Shown here one piece after another: positions 52,957 to 61,848 of a stretch of 64,000 nucleotides of DNA. Numbering within the stretch: the stretch's first letter is position 1; every line of letters begins with the position of its first letter. The position numbers were made by a program, and so were the translations under genes. The notes below the pieces were generated by a model. It did no database searches and was not told the DNA's origin. It worked only from the letters and a program-made list of their open reading frames with translations. Origin of the DNA: DASYHS01 sp035998295 (GTDB lineage Bacteria; Pseudomonadota; Alphaproteobacteria; Azospirillales; Azospirillaceae); NCBI RefSeq assembly GCF_035998295.1, contig NZ_DASYHS010000083.1:62001-126000 (forward strand). The letters run 5' to 3'.

Positions 52957-53359
52957 AAGCGCTCGCCCCCTCGGCCGGCTGCGCGGGGGCCCCGCGGCCG
53001 GATCGGGCGCGGTCGGCCTGCTGCGCCTTCAGCTTGTGGCCGACCTGGACGATGGCCGTGATCGCCGGCATCAGCTCCAGCCCGAGCTCCGTCAGCGCGT
53101 ATTCCACCGAGGGCGGCGTCGTCGGCATCACCGTCCGCGTGACGACGCCCTTGCCCTCCAGCTCGCGCAGCCGCGTGCTCAGCACCTTGGCGGAGATCGC
53201 GGGCATGTCGGCCCGAAGCTCCATGAACCGCCTCGGCCCCGCGCTCAGGTACCAGATCAGGTTGGGCGTCCACGCGCCGCCCAGCAGCGTCATGCACTCC
53301 GACAGCGGGCATGTCGGCAGCGTCGGCGGCGCCTTGTTCTTGCGGATCTTCAGCGGCAT
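52955..53359 (-). CDS. HxlR family transcriptional regulator
   Basis: This 134-residue winged-helix protein has CPLSECMTLLGGAWTPNLIWYLSAGPRRFMELRADMPAISAKVLSTRLRELEGKGVV, the HxlR pattern with a cysteine at the N-terminus, as in redox- or electrophile-sensing members. It is divergent from a GST-led gene set (148 bp between starts), which it probably controls. Confidence 0.9.
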   Translation of the reverse strand: MPLKIRKNKAPPTLPTCPLSECMTLLGGAWTPNLIWYLSAGPRRFMELRADMPAISAKVLSTRLRELEGKGVVTRTVMPTTPPSVEYALTELGLELMPAITAIVQVGHKLKAQQADRARSGRGAPAQPAEGASA

Positions 53360-53507
53360 CGGTCGGGCCTCCAGGTTACCGCGAGGTTACCCGAAAGTGG
53401 CGGTTACCGCAAGATACGGGGTTTCCATACGTTACCGCTCCCCGTAGCGTGGTCCCACCGATCGACACGGCGTCCGAACACGCCGATCACCACGAGGACC
53501 CGACACG

Positions 53508-54116
53508 ATGAAGCTGTACTACACTCCCGGCGCATGCTCCCTGTCCCCGCACATCATCCTGCGCGAGATCGGGGCCCAGTTCGAGCTGGAGCGCGTCGAC
53601 GCCGCGACCAAGACGACCGAGCACGGCGAGGATTTCCGCCAGGTGAACCCGAAGGGCTACGTCCCGGCGCTCCGGCTGCCCGACGGCGAGGTCCTGACCG
53701 AGGGGGCGGCGGTCGTCCAGTACATCGCCGACGCGCACGGCGCCCGCGACCTGGCACCACCGGTCGGGACCGTCGCCCGGGCCCGCCTCCAGGAGCACCT
53801 GAACTTCGTCGCGTCCGAGCTGCACAAGGCGTTCTCGCCCCTGTTCCATCCCGCCGCCTCGGCGGAAGCGAAGGCGGCCGCCCCGGAGAATGTCGGCCGC
53901 CGCTTCGACCATGTCGAGCGCGTGCTCGGCGACGGCCGCCCCTATCTCCTGGGCGAGACGTTCACCGTCGCGGACGCCTATCTCTTCGTGGTGTCCAGCT
54001 GGGCGGTCCCGACGGGCATCGGCCTCGACCGCTGGCCGCTGCTGGCGGCCTTCGTCGAGCGCGTGCGCGGCCGGCCCACGGTCCGGGCGGCTATGGCGGC
54101 CGAAGGCCTGGACTGA
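53508..54116 (+). CDS. Beta-class glutathione S-transferase
   Basis: This 202-residue protein starts MKLYYTPGACSLSPHIILREIG, where the cysteine of PGACSLSPH is the beta-class catalytic residue, and has VNPKGYVPALRLPDGEVLTEGAAVVQYIAD. It conjugates glutathione to electrophiles. It is the first gene of the plus-strand set divergent from HxlR. Confidence 0.93.
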   Translation: MKLYYTPGACSLSPHIILREIGAQFELERVDAATKTTEHGEDFRQVNPKGYVPALRLPDGEVLTEGAAVVQYIADAHGARDLAPPVGTVARARLQEHLNFVASELHKAFSPLFHPAASAEAKAAAPENVGRRFDHVERVLGDGRPYLLGETFTVADAYLFVVSSWAVPTGIGLDRWPLLAAFVERVRGRPTVRAAMAAEGLD

Positions 54117-54125
54117 GGACGGGCC

Positions 54126-54503
54126 ATGCGGAACGCGTATCCGGACGTCGTGGCCGTGTTGTCGACCTATTTCGACGGCCTCCACCACAGCGACACCACC
54201 CGGCTGAAGAGCGTGTTCCATCCGCGCGCGCAGTATGTCTGCGCCACGGAGGGCACGCTCACCTACCTGACGATGGACGAGTATTTCCCCATCGTCGACC
54301 GGCGGCCGTCCCCGGCCAGCCGCGGGGAGCCGCGCGCGGACGACATCGTCTCGGTCGAGTTCGCCGGGCCGGTCACGGCGTTCGCGCGGGTGAACTGCGC
54401 GATCGGCCCGAAATACTTCACCGATCTGCTGACGCTGGTCCGCGTCGACGACCGCTGGCAGATCATCTCGAAGGTCTTCCACTTCGACCTCCGGGCGACC
54501 TGA
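54126..54503 (+). CDS. NTF2-like protein (lumazine-binding-like fold)
   Basis: This 125-residue protein has the cone-shaped NTF2 pattern: VLSTYFDGLHHSDTTRLKSVFHPRAQYV and RVDDRWQIISKVFHFD. It resembles the putative lumazine-binding subgroup. The reaction is unknown. It lies 9 bp after the GST gene. Confidence 0.82.
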   Translation: MRNAYPDVVAVLSTYFDGLHHSDTTRLKSVFHPRAQYVCATEGTLTYLTMDEYFPIVDRRPSPASRGEPRADDIVSVEFAGPVTAFARVNCAIGPKYFTDLLTLVRVDDRWQIISKVFHFDLRAT

Positions 54504-54528
54504 GCCCTTTACCGTCAAGGAGTGCGTC

Positions 54529-54741
54529 ATGCCCTACGTGAACATGAAGATCACCCGCGAAGGCGCCACGCCCGAGCAGAAGGCCGCCCTCATCAAGGGC
54601 GTGACCGACCTGCTGGTGGACGTCCTCGACAAGAACCCCGCCACGACCTTCGTCGTCATCGACGAGGTGGACATGGAGGACTGGGGCGTCGGCGGGCTTC
54701 CCGTCGGGGAGTATCGCCGGAAGCTCCGCGGGCAGGGGTGA
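54529..54741 (+). CDS. 4-oxalocrotonate tautomerase family protein
   Basis: This 70-residue protein starts MPYVNMKITREGATPEQKAALIKGVTDLL; removal of the methionine exposes the catalytic proline of the tautomerase family. AATTFVVIDEV-like strand (TTFVVIDEVDMEDWGVGG) completes the fold. Substrate unknown. A good AAGGAG site precedes it. Confidence 0.92.
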   Translation: MPYVNMKITREGATPEQKAALIKGVTDLLVDVLDKNPATTFVVIDEVDMEDWGVGGLPVGEYRRKLRGQG

Positions 54742-54748
54742 GGCGGCC

Positions 54749-55741
54749 ATGGCCATCGTGACCGGACTGACGAAACGCCTGGGCCTCGCGGCGCCGATCC
54801 TGTCGGCGCCCATGGCGGGCATCGGCGGCGGCGCGCTGGCCGCGGCGGTGAGCGGCGCCGGCGGGCTCGGGCTGGTCGGCGGCGGCTACGGCGACCGGGA
54901 GTGGCTGTCCCGGGAGCTCGACGTCGCCGACCGGGCCGGGGCGGGGGCCGGAGCCGGTGTCGGCGTCGGCTTCATAACCTGGGCGCTGGCCCGCGACCCC
55001 GACCTCCTGGCGGTGGCGCTGGAGCGGCGCCCCCGGGCGATCTTCCTCTCCTTCGGCGACGTCGGCCCCTATGCGCCGGCCGTCGCCAGGGCCGGCGTGC
55101 CCCTGGTAGCACAGGTCCAGACCGTCGCCGCGGCGAAGGCCGCGGTGGGCGAGGGGGCCGTTATCGTCGTGGCCCAGGGGACCGAGGCGGGCGGCCATGG
55201 CGGCGAGCGCGCGACCATGGCGCTGGTGCCGGCCGTCGTCGACGCGGTGGGGTCCGTCCCCGTGGTCGCGGCGGGCGGCATCGCGGACGGGCGGGGCCTC
55301 GCGGCGGCCCTGATGCTGGGGGCGGCGGGCGTCCTCTGCGGCACGGCGTTCTACGCCACCCGCGAGGCGCTGGCCCATGCCAATGCCAAGCGGGCGGCCG
55401 TCGAGGCGTCGGGGGACCGGACCGTCCGCGGCAGCGTCTTCGACGCCGTCCGCGGCTACGACTGGCCGGCGCCATGGCGGATCAGGACGCTGGAGAACGC
55501 CTTCTACCGCCGCTGGGCGTCCCGGCCGGACCTGCTGGCGCAGGACATCTCCCGCCAGCGCCAGGCCTACCAGGCCGCGCAGGCGGCCGGCGACGTCGAC
55601 ACGGCCGCCGTGATCGTCGGCGAGGCGGTCGACCTCGTGCGCGCGCAGGAGGGGGCGGCCGCGGTGGTCCGCCGCATCGCGGAGGAGGCGGAAGCCCGCC
55701 TCGGCTCGGCGCGGCTCTGGCTGGAGCGATCCCCGGCATAG
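54749..55741 (+). CDS. Nitronate monooxygenase
   Basis: This 330-residue FMN TIM-barrel protein has PILSAPMAGIGGGALAAAVSGAGGLGLVGGG, GFITWAL, AQGTEAGGHGG (FMN and active-site histidine region), VVAAGGIADGRGLAAALMLGAAGVLCGTAF. The class oxidises propionate-3-nitronate and alkyl nitronates. It lies 7 bp after the tautomerase gene, so the set could deal with nitro or electrophilic compounds. Confidence 0.92.
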   Translation: MAIVTGLTKRLGLAAPILSAPMAGIGGGALAAAVSGAGGLGLVGGGYGDREWLSRELDVADRAGAGAGAGVGVGFITWALARDPDLLAVALERRPRAIFLSFGDVGPYAPAVARAGVPLVAQVQTVAAAKAAVGEGAVIVVAQGTEAGGHGGERATMALVPAVVDAVGSVPVVAAGGIADGRGLAAALMLGAAGVLCGTAFYATREALAHANAKRAAVEASGDRTVRGSVFDAVRGYDWPAPWRIRTLENAFYRRWASRPDLLAQDISRQRQAYQAAQAAGDVDTAAVIVGEAVDLVRAQEGAAAVVRRIAEEAEARLGSARLWLERSPA

Positions 55742-55812
55742 CGGCCGGGCGGCATCGGCGGTATTCCTTCGTCCACGGGCGGGGGCGATCCCGCCGCGGC
55801 TTGCCGGGGAGT

Positions 55813-56136
55813 ATGTTCGTGGCCTGGATCGTTCTTTTCGCCGCCGGCCTGTTCGAGGTCGGCTGGGCCGTCGGTCTGAAATACACCGAAGGCTTCACCC
55901 GCCTGGTGCCCTCGGTGGCGACGGCGGCGTGCATGCTGGTGAGCCTCGGCCTGCTCGGCGTCGCGCTGAAGACGCTGCCGCTCGGGACCGCCTATGCCGT
56001 CTGGACCGGGATCGGCACCGTCGGCACGGCCCTGTTCGGCATGGCGCTGCTGGGCGAGCCGGCCGACCCGGTCCGGCTCGCCTGCATCCTCATGATCGTC
56101 GCCGGCATCGTCGGGCTGAAGCTCGCCGCCCCGTGA
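55813..56136 (+). CDS. sugE: SMR-family efflux protein SugE (Gdx type)
   Basis: This 107-residue protein has four membrane helices and the essential glutamate E15 in LFEVGWAVGLKYTEGF. The motif and the GxGTVGTALFGMALLGEP loop fit the SugE/Gdx branch, which exports guanidinium or quaternary ammonium with protons. The start at 55813 has GGGGAG upstream. No guanidine riboswitch was recognised in the 70-bp gap. Confidence 0.9.
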   Translation: MFVAWIVLFAAGLFEVGWAVGLKYTEGFTRLVPSVATAACMLVSLGLLGVALKTLPLGTAYAVWTGIGTVGTALFGMALLGEPADPVRLACILMIVAGIVGLKLAAP

Positions 56137-56149
56137 CCGGGGCGGCGCA

Positions 56150-57334
56150 TCAGAAGAAGTCCACGGTCCACGGCCTGGGGCCGGCGAACAGGCGCGTCGC
56201 GGCGGCGACGGCCGCCGGCGGCCCGTCCGCTTGGCCGAGCGCCGCCAGCCGCGCCGCCGGAAGGTACCCGGCATAGAGGCTGGCGAGCGCCGGGGCGCCC
56301 AGGCGCAGCCCGCCCCCGCCGGACGGCGCGCGCACCACCTCGCACCGCCCGCCCGCGACCGTAAGGCGCCACGGCCCGGCATTGGCCGGCAGCACCGGGT
56401 CGTCGACCTCCAGCACCAGCTCGCCCTCGGTCCCGTCCGGCCAGCCCCGGGCCGCCATCGCCGCCGGCAGGTCGACGACGCGCAGCATCCAGCGGCGCCA
56501 AAGGGCGGGCGTGACGCCGCGCTCGTCGGCGAGCATGACCAGCGCGTCGTCCGGCCCGCCGGTCCAGCACACCCGCTCCACCTGCGACCAGTATCCGGAC
56601 GCGAGGTGCAGCGCCGCGCGCGCCGCCGCCGCACTCGGCGCGCAGACGTCCAGGAACTCGACCTCCGCCTCGCCGCGGCGCAGGATCGCGTAGCCCTCGG
56701 GGCCTTGCTCCCCGTCGAAGGTGACGACGTCGACCTCGCCCCCGCCCCCGCCCCCCGGCGGCGACAGCATCTCGCCCCACAGGACCGCGTCGCGGTCGAT
56801 CAGCCCGTTGGTCGCCGCCGCCTCCCGCCGGCGCAGTGCCGCCAGCAGCGCGCGGTCCGGCGCCGGATGGCGGCTGACGTCGAGCCGCGCGCCGCCCCGG
56901 ACCCGCAGCGCCTGCGGCGGTGCCTGGAAGCGGATCGCGTCGCCGCCATGGCCGTAGCCCGCCCCGCGGTACAGCGGCAGCGTCGCGGGATAGAGCGCGG
57001 ACAGCGGCCGGCCCTCGGCATGCAGCTCGCGCATCAGCCCGGCCATCAGCGCCGTCGCGGCGCCGCGCCCGCGGGCCGCCGGGTCGCTCGCGACCGCCGC
57101 GACGCCGGTGCACGGGACCGGCCGGCCGCCGAACCACTGCGAGAACTCGATGCGCGCGAGCGTCGCGGCCGGCCCCGACGGCCCGCGCATCACGCGCAGC
57201 GCGCCGTCGCCCAGTGCCACGCGGTAGGCCGCGGTGCGCTCGGCGGGGACGGCGAAGGCCTGGCGCATCATCGCGGCCAGGGCCTCGCCGTCTCCCTCGT
57301 GCCCGAAGCGGTCGTAGCGCAACGATGTGTCCAT
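56150..57334 (-). CDS. Eis-like GNAT acetyltransferase
   Basis: This 394-residue protein has the Eis arrangement: an N-terminal GNAT domain (CTGVAAVASDPAARGRGAATALMAGLMRELHAEGRPLSALYPATLPLYRGAGYGHGG, with RGRGAA as acetyl-CoA loop), a second GNAT-like domain and a C-terminal SCP2-like domain ending in FDFF-type WTVDFF. Eis enzymes acetylate aminoglycosides, peptides or polyamines; the substrate here is unknown. It lies 7 bp downstream of an acyl-CoA synthetase gene. Confidence 0.87.
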   Translation of the reverse strand: MDTSLRYDRFGHEGDGEALAAMMRQAFAVPAERTAAYRVALGDGALRVMRGPSGPAATLARIEFSQWFGGRPVPCTGVAAVASDPAARGRGAATALMAGLMRELHAEGRPLSALYPATLPLYRGAGYGHGGDAIRFQAPPQALRVRGGARLDVSRHPAPDRALLAALRRREAAATNGLIDRDAVLWGEMLSPPGGGGGGEVDVVTFDGEQGPEGYAILRRGEAEVEFLDVCAPSAAAARAALHLASGYWSQVERVCWTGGPDDALVMLADERGVTPALWRRWMLRVVDLPAAMAARGWPDGTEGELVLEVDDPVLPANAGPWRLTVAGGRCEVVRAPSGGGGLRLGAPALASLYAGYLPAARLAALGQADGPPAAVAAATRLFAGPRPWTVDFF

Positions 57335-57341
57335 GGATGCC

Positions 57342-58973
57342 TCAGCCGAGCGCCCTGGCCTGCTCGCGCAGGACGAATTTCTGGATCTTCCCGGTCGATG
57401 TCTTGGGCAGCGGGCCGAACACGACCGTGCGCGGGCACTTGAACCCGGCCAGGTGCCGGCGGGTGAAGTCGATGATCTCCTCGGCCGTCGCCGTCTCGCC
57501 GTCCCTGAGCTGGACGAACGCGCACGGGCTCTCGCCCCATTTCTCGTCAGGCTTCGCGACCACCGCGGCGTCCATCACGGCCGGGTGCCGGTACAGCACC
57601 GCCTCGACCTCGATCGTCGAGATGTTCTCGCCGCCGGAGATGATGATGTCCTTGGAGCGGTCCTTCAGCTCGATGTAGCCGTCGGGATGCATGACGCCGA
57701 GGTCGCCGGTGTGGAACCAGCCGCCCGCGAACGCCTCGGCCGTCGCGGTCGGGTTCTTCAGGTAGCCGCTCATCACGGTGTTGCCGCGCATCAGCACCTC
57801 GCCCATCGTCTTGCCGTCGGCCGGCACCGGCTCGAGCGTCTGCGGGTCGGCGACGCTCAGCCCCTCCAGCGTCGGGTAGGTGACGCCCTGGCGCGCCTTC
57901 AGCACGGCGCGCTCCTCCAGCGGCAGCTCGTCCCATTCCTCGTGCCAGGCGCAGACCGTGACCGGGCCGTAGACCTCCGTCAGGCCATAGACATGGGTCA
58001 CCTTGAAGTTCAGCCGCTCCATCTTCTCGATCACCGCGGCGGGCGGGGCGGCGCCGGCGGTCATCATGCGGATGCCGGCCGGGATGTCCCGGCGCTGGCC
58101 GGCCGGCGCGTTGACCAGCAGGCCCATCACGATCGGTGCGCCGCACAGATGGGTGACGCCGTGGTCGGCGATGGCGTCGTACATCGCCTTCGCCTCGACG
58201 CGGCGCAGGCAGACATGCGTCCCCGCCATCGCGGTGATCGTCCACGGGAAGCACCAGCCGTTGCAGTGGAACATCGGCAGCGTCCACAGATAAACGGGAT
58301 GATGGTCCATGCCCCAGGTCAGCACGTTGCCCATCGCGTTCAGGTAGGCGCCGCGGTGGTGGTAGACGACGCCCTTCGGGTTGCCGGTCGTGCCCGAGGT
58401 GTAGTTCAGCGCGATCGCCTGCCATTCGTCGGCCGGAAGCCGCCAGTCGAAGTCGGGGTCGCCCTCGGCCAGGAACTCCTCGTAGGTCAGCTCGCCGATC
58501 CGCTCGCCCCCGGACGCCAGCGGGTCGTCGATGTCGATCACCAGCGGGCGCTTCGGCAGCATGCGCAGCGCCTCGGCGATCGTGGCCGAGAACTCGCGGT
58601 CGGTGATCAGCACCTTGCAGTCGCCGTGCTGGAGGATGAAGGCGATCGTCGCGGCGTCGAGGCGGACGTTCAGCGCGTTCAGCACCGCGCCCGCCATCGG
58701 GATGCCGAAATGGCCCTCCATCGCCTCGGGGATGTTGGGCGCCATCACCGAGACCGTGTCGCCGAGGCCGATGCCGCGCCGCGCCAGCGCCGAGGCGAGC
58801 CGCCGACAGCGCTCGTAGGTCTCGCGCCAGGTACGGCGCAGCGGCCCGTGGACGACGGCCGTGCGGTCGGGATAGACGGACGCCGTGCGCTGCAGGAACG
58901 AAAGCGGGGACAGCGGCACGTGGTTGGCCGGGTTCCTGTCCAGGTCCATTTCGTAGGGGTTGTGCTGCGTCAT
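57342..58973 (-). CDS. Acyl-CoA synthetase (AMP-forming, medium-chain type)
   Basis: This 543-residue ligase activates a fatty or other carboxylic acid to its CoA thioester. TSGTTGNPKGVVYHHRG is the ATP motif, with YGLTEVYGP, GWFHTGD, DRSKDIIISGGENIS and PKTSTGKIQKFVLRE (catalytic lysine). MFHCNGWCFPWT is typical of the medium-chain/DMSP lyase-related group. The start at 58973 (MTQHNPYEMDLDRNPANHVPLSPLSFL) matches the family N-terminus. It is divergent from the formyltransferase gene. Confidence 0.92.
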   Translation of the reverse strand: MTQHNPYEMDLDRNPANHVPLSPLSFLQRTASVYPDRTAVVHGPLRRTWRETYERCRRLASALARRGIGLGDTVSVMAPNIPEAMEGHFGIPMAGAVLNALNVRLDAATIAFILQHGDCKVLITDREFSATIAEALRMLPKRPLVIDIDDPLASGGERIGELTYEEFLAEGDPDFDWRLPADEWQAIALNYTSGTTGNPKGVVYHHRGAYLNAMGNVLTWGMDHHPVYLWTLPMFHCNGWCFPWTITAMAGTHVCLRRVEAKAMYDAIADHGVTHLCGAPIVMGLLVNAPAGQRRDIPAGIRMMTAGAAPPAAVIEKMERLNFKVTHVYGLTEVYGPVTVCAWHEEWDELPLEERAVLKARQGVTYPTLEGLSVADPQTLEPVPADGKTMGEVLMRGNTVMSGYLKNPTATAEAFAGGWFHTGDLGVMHPDGYIELKDRSKDIIISGGENISTIEVEAVLYRHPAVMDAAVVAKPDEKWGESPCAFVQLRDGETATAEEIIDFTRRHLAGFKCPRTVVFGPLPKTSTGKIQKFVLREQARALG

Positions 58974-59074
58974 CGTGTCCGTCCCTGATTGCGGATGCCG
59001 TCGGCCGCGGGCATTCTTGGCAGAGCGCAGCATAACCCCGTGCCCGCGCCGGAGAGAATGCCCGTCAAGCAAGC

Positions 59075-59728
59075 ATGCCCGAGCACGTCGTCCTGCTGAC
59101 CGGCGGCCGCGAGGCGCCGCACCTTTCCCGGTTCCTGGCCACCCACAACCCGGCCCTGCGCATCGACCACGCGCCGACGCGCGCCGACGCCGGCGCGCTG
59201 TGCCGGGAAGGCACGCTTCTGATCGCGTTCCTGACCGCCGAGATCGTGCCGCGCGCCGTCCTCGACCGGCTCGGCCGGCCCGCCTACAACTTCCATCCCG
59301 GTCCGCCGACCTGCCCCGGCCGCTATCCCGAGAGCTTCGCGGCCTATCGCGGCGACGCGCGGTTCGGCGCGACCGCCCACGAGATGGCGCCGCGCGTCGA
59401 CGAGGGCCCGGTCGTCGGGGTCGAGCTGTTCGACGTGCCGCCGGACACCGACCAGCTCGGGCTCGGCGATCTCGCCTACCAGGCGTCCGTGCGCCTGTTC
59501 GGCCGGCTCGGCCCGTTCCTGGCCACCTCGGACGCGCCGCTGCCGCATCTCCCCGTGTCCTGGACCGGCCGCAAGACCACCAGCGCCGAATACGAGGCGC
59601 TGCGCGAGGTGACGCCGGACATGCCGGAGGAGGAGTTCGCCCGCCGCCTGCGCGGCTTCGGCGCCAACGCCGGCACCCCGCTCTTCCTGCGCCTGCACGG
59701 CCGCCGCTTCGTCCTGGTCCCGGATTGA
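59075..59728 (+). CDS. Formyltransferase-fold protein
   Basis: This 217-residue protein has the N-terminal formyltransferase fold with YNFHPGPPTCPGRYPE (Asn and His of the folate-formyl active site, NxHPG) and the aspartate of APRVDEGPVVGVE. It lacks the C-terminal domain of methionyl-tRNA formyltransferase. Relatives modify sugars or small amines; the substrate is unknown. Confidence 0.85.
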   Translation: MPEHVVLLTGGREAPHLSRFLATHNPALRIDHAPTRADAGALCREGTLLIAFLTAEIVPRAVLDRLGRPAYNFHPGPPTCPGRYPESFAAYRGDARFGATAHEMAPRVDEGPVVGVELFDVPPDTDQLGLGDLAYQASVRLFGRLGPFLATSDAPLPHLPVSWTGRKTTSAEYEALREVTPDMPEEEFARRLRGFGANAGTPLFLRLHGRRFVLVPD

Positions 59729-59759
59729 GGTGCTATTCGCCGCGTCCCGGCGAAGGCTC

Positions 59760-59873
59760 TCAGATCGCGAGGTCGGTCGAACCCTCCAGGTACGGCACCA
59801 GGCCCCACTGCGGAATGACCACGTGGACGTGTTCATTCGGGCAGTCGACCACGTTCAGGTCGTCAATTGACAT
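59760..59873 (-). CDS. Small hypothetical frame upstream of hipBA
   Basis: The frame encodes 37 residues beginning MSIDDLNVVDCPNEHVHVV. Codon choice looks plausible, but the length is short and no ribosome site is clear. The PNEH part lies in one arm of an inverted repeat whose other arm encodes a similar peptide on the plus strand before hipB, so it may simply reflect the repeat. It could also be the remnant of a larger gene. Confidence 0.3.
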   Translation of the reverse strand: MSIDDLNVVDCPNEHVHVVIPQWGLVPYLEGSTDLAI

Positions 59874-59920
59874 GAAGCGCAATCGATAACATATTCGTGG
59901 TCAATCCTCCGAATGAACAC
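59829..59920. repeat. Inverted repeat flanking the hipBA promoter region
   Basis: Two 24-bp arms (59829-59852 and 59897-59920) share GTGGTC-N6-CCGAATGAACAC in opposite orientation, 44 bp apart. The inner 12 bp are identical. TCATTC/GAATGA half-sites recur at 59813-59818 and 59833-59838. The arrangement suggests paired operators for HipB. Confidence 0.6.
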
Positions 59921-59935
59921 ATATCGGTAATCGCT

Positions 59936-60256
59936 ATGGACCGCATCAGTTCGGGCCTGACGCGACAGGCTATCAAGAACCTTGGGCGGCGCGTCAAGGA
60001 TGCGCGCGAGCGCCGCGGCCTGTCTCAGCGCCAGCTCGCCGAACGTTCCGGAGGCCATCAGACGCAGCTGTCGCGCGTCGAGAGCGGGCATGACGTTCGC
60101 CTTTCGACCCTCATCGACACCGCACGTCTCGTCGGCCTTGAGGTCATGCTGGTACCGCGGGAACTCACTGCCGCCGTCCAGCCGATGATCGACCCGCAAA
60201 ATACGGACTACTCCAAGGCTGAGCGGCCGCTCTACTCGCTGGAAGAGGATGAATGA
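59936..60256 (+). CDS. hipB: HipB-like antitoxin (XRE-type repressor)
   Basis: This 106-residue protein has a Cro/C1 HTH: RRVKDARERRGLSQRQLAERSGGHQTQLSRVESGHDVRLSTLIDTARLVG. Such antitoxins bind HipA and repress the operon. The stop overlaps the hipA start by 4 bp. A GTG start at 59897 is possible; ATG at 59936 is preferred because the upstream peptide coincides with the inverted repeat. Confidence 0.9.
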   Translation: MDRISSGLTRQAIKNLGRRVKDARERRGLSQRQLAERSGGHQTQLSRVESGHDVRLSTLIDTARLVGLEVMLVPRELTAAVQPMIDPQNTDYSKAERPLYSLEEDE

Positions 60257-61617
60257 GCATGCCGACTCTGCAGACAGGCATCGACGACGTACTCTCCAAA
60301 CCTCCAGTCTTGAACGTGTTTCTTGGAACTCGGCCGGTCGGGCAGATAATAGGCCTGCCCGGGGACAAAAACACGTTCGCCTTCTTCGAGTCCTATCTTG
60401 AGGATCGGAACCGCCCGATCGTCAGCCTGGGATTCAAGGGTCCTGGAGGAATCATCGCGTACAAGCAAAGGGTCCGGCAAACCAAGGTCGATCCCTTCTT
60501 CTCGAACCTCCTGCCTGAAGGGCCACTCCGCGCCTACGCCGCCGGCAGAAACGGAATCCATCCCGACCGCGAGTTCCATCTGCTGCGAATTCTTGGAGAG
60601 GATCTTCCAGGCGCCGTGGTCGTGCGTCCGGCAGAGGATGCCCCGCCGACAGACGAAGGCCTCGCCGCTCCGCCGGCCGGGCAGTCGGCCAGCGACACGA
60701 ATGCTCCGGTCAAATTCTCGCTGGCAGGCGTCCAAATGAAGCTTTCGGCGCTCCGCAAGGTTGCCGGCGGTCTCACCATTCCCGCCTCGGGAAAAGGAGG
60801 TAGATGGATCGTCAAGTTTCCGTCGGAGCGCTTCCAGGCGGTTCCTGAAAACGAGTTCTGGATGATGACCATGGCACGCCGTATCGGCCTCGACGTGCCC
60901 GACATCGACCTTGTTCCCATCGATTCGATCGTAGGTCTTCCGCCTGGCATCCGCACGGATCTCGGCCGCGCACTCGCGATTCGCCGCTTCGACCGAACCG
61001 AAGCGGGAGGCAGGATCCATATGGAGGATTTCGCACAGATATTCCGTATCTACCCGCATGACAAATACGATAAAGCGAACTTCGACCGCATCGGCGAGGT
61101 CATCTTCAGCGAACTCGGCGAAGAGGGGCTACAGGACTATGTAGCGCGGCTCGTATTCACGGCCGCGATCGGTAACGGCGATATGCATGTCAAGAACTGG
61201 TCTATCCTCTACACCGGGATCGGGCCTCGACTCGCCCCAGTCTATGATTATCTGTCGACCCTGACCTACGTGAGCGGCATCGAGGACCTCGGCATGAACC
61301 TCGGCGGTTCGAAACGCTTCTCCGATATCGACGACGATCTGTTCGCACGCTTCGCGGACAATGCGCGACTGCCCGGAACGCTCGTGCACAAGGTTGTCGG
61401 AGAAACCGTGAAACGAGTGACCGATGCCTGGGCGGAAATTCGGAAAGAAGCCGAACTGCCGAGAATTCTGATCAAAGCTATCGATACGCACATGGCGACC
61501 CTGCCGATCATGAAGCGCGACACTTTGATTACCACCAAGTTTCTCCAGGCTGGACGACCATCGGACAGGAAGGATGTCTCTACGCTGAAGCAGCCACAGA
61601 AGCGTCCTGGCAACTAG
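60253..61617 (+). CDS. hipA: HipA-like serine/threonine kinase toxin
   Basis: HipA kinases stop growth by phosphorylating a translation target (GltX in E. coli). The 454-residue protein has KFSLAGVQMKLSA (ATP-binding loop), the catalytic GNGDMHVKN with D310, and LAPVYDYLS with the metal-binding aspartate. Codon use is visibly less GC-rich than in neighbouring genes, which points to acquisition. The intact kinase motifs suggest an active toxin. Confidence 0.93.
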   Translation: MSMPTLQTGIDDVLSKPPVLNVFLGTRPVGQIIGLPGDKNTFAFFESYLEDRNRPIVSLGFKGPGGIIAYKQRVRQTKVDPFFSNLLPEGPLRAYAAGRNGIHPDREFHLLRILGEDLPGAVVVRPAEDAPPTDEGLAAPPAGQSASDTNAPVKFSLAGVQMKLSALRKVAGGLTIPASGKGGRWIVKFPSERFQAVPENEFWMMTMARRIGLDVPDIDLVPIDSIVGLPPGIRTDLGRALAIRRFDRTEAGGRIHMEDFAQIFRIYPHDKYDKANFDRIGEVIFSELGEEGLQDYVARLVFTAAIGNGDMHVKNWSILYTGIGPRLAPVYDYLSTLTYVSGIEDLGMNLGGSKRFSDIDDDLFARFADNARLPGTLVHKVVGETVKRVTDAWAEIRKEAELPRILIKAIDTHMATLPIMKRDTLITTKFLQAGRPSDRKDVSTLKQPQKRPGN

Positions 61618-61848
61618 TGCTCTGTCGAGGCGCAGCCCAGCTCCGATACCGTGTCGTTGGAGGCCGGGGGTGCGCGTCCGGCCCTTTTCTCTCCGGAAGC
61701 AGCGGCGCAAGCGCGCGATCCGGAGATGGAGGGTTCGCGGGTTGAGGTCGTGCTTTCGGCGGTACTCGGCGCGCCCGGGCGTGGTCCTGGCGGCGCGACA
61801 GGCACCACGTGTATCCTGGCCGGACGACCGACCCCGATTGGCCGCCCC

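Noticed and set aside
55742..55812. Guanidine riboswitch before sugE
   Set aside because: The gap is only about 70 bp and shows neither the ykkC core nor paired ACGR-loop hairpins.
61618..61848. Possible insertion-sequence end between hipA and the glycosyltransferase gene
   Set aside because: No transposase, terminal inverted repeats or target duplication could be found by eye.
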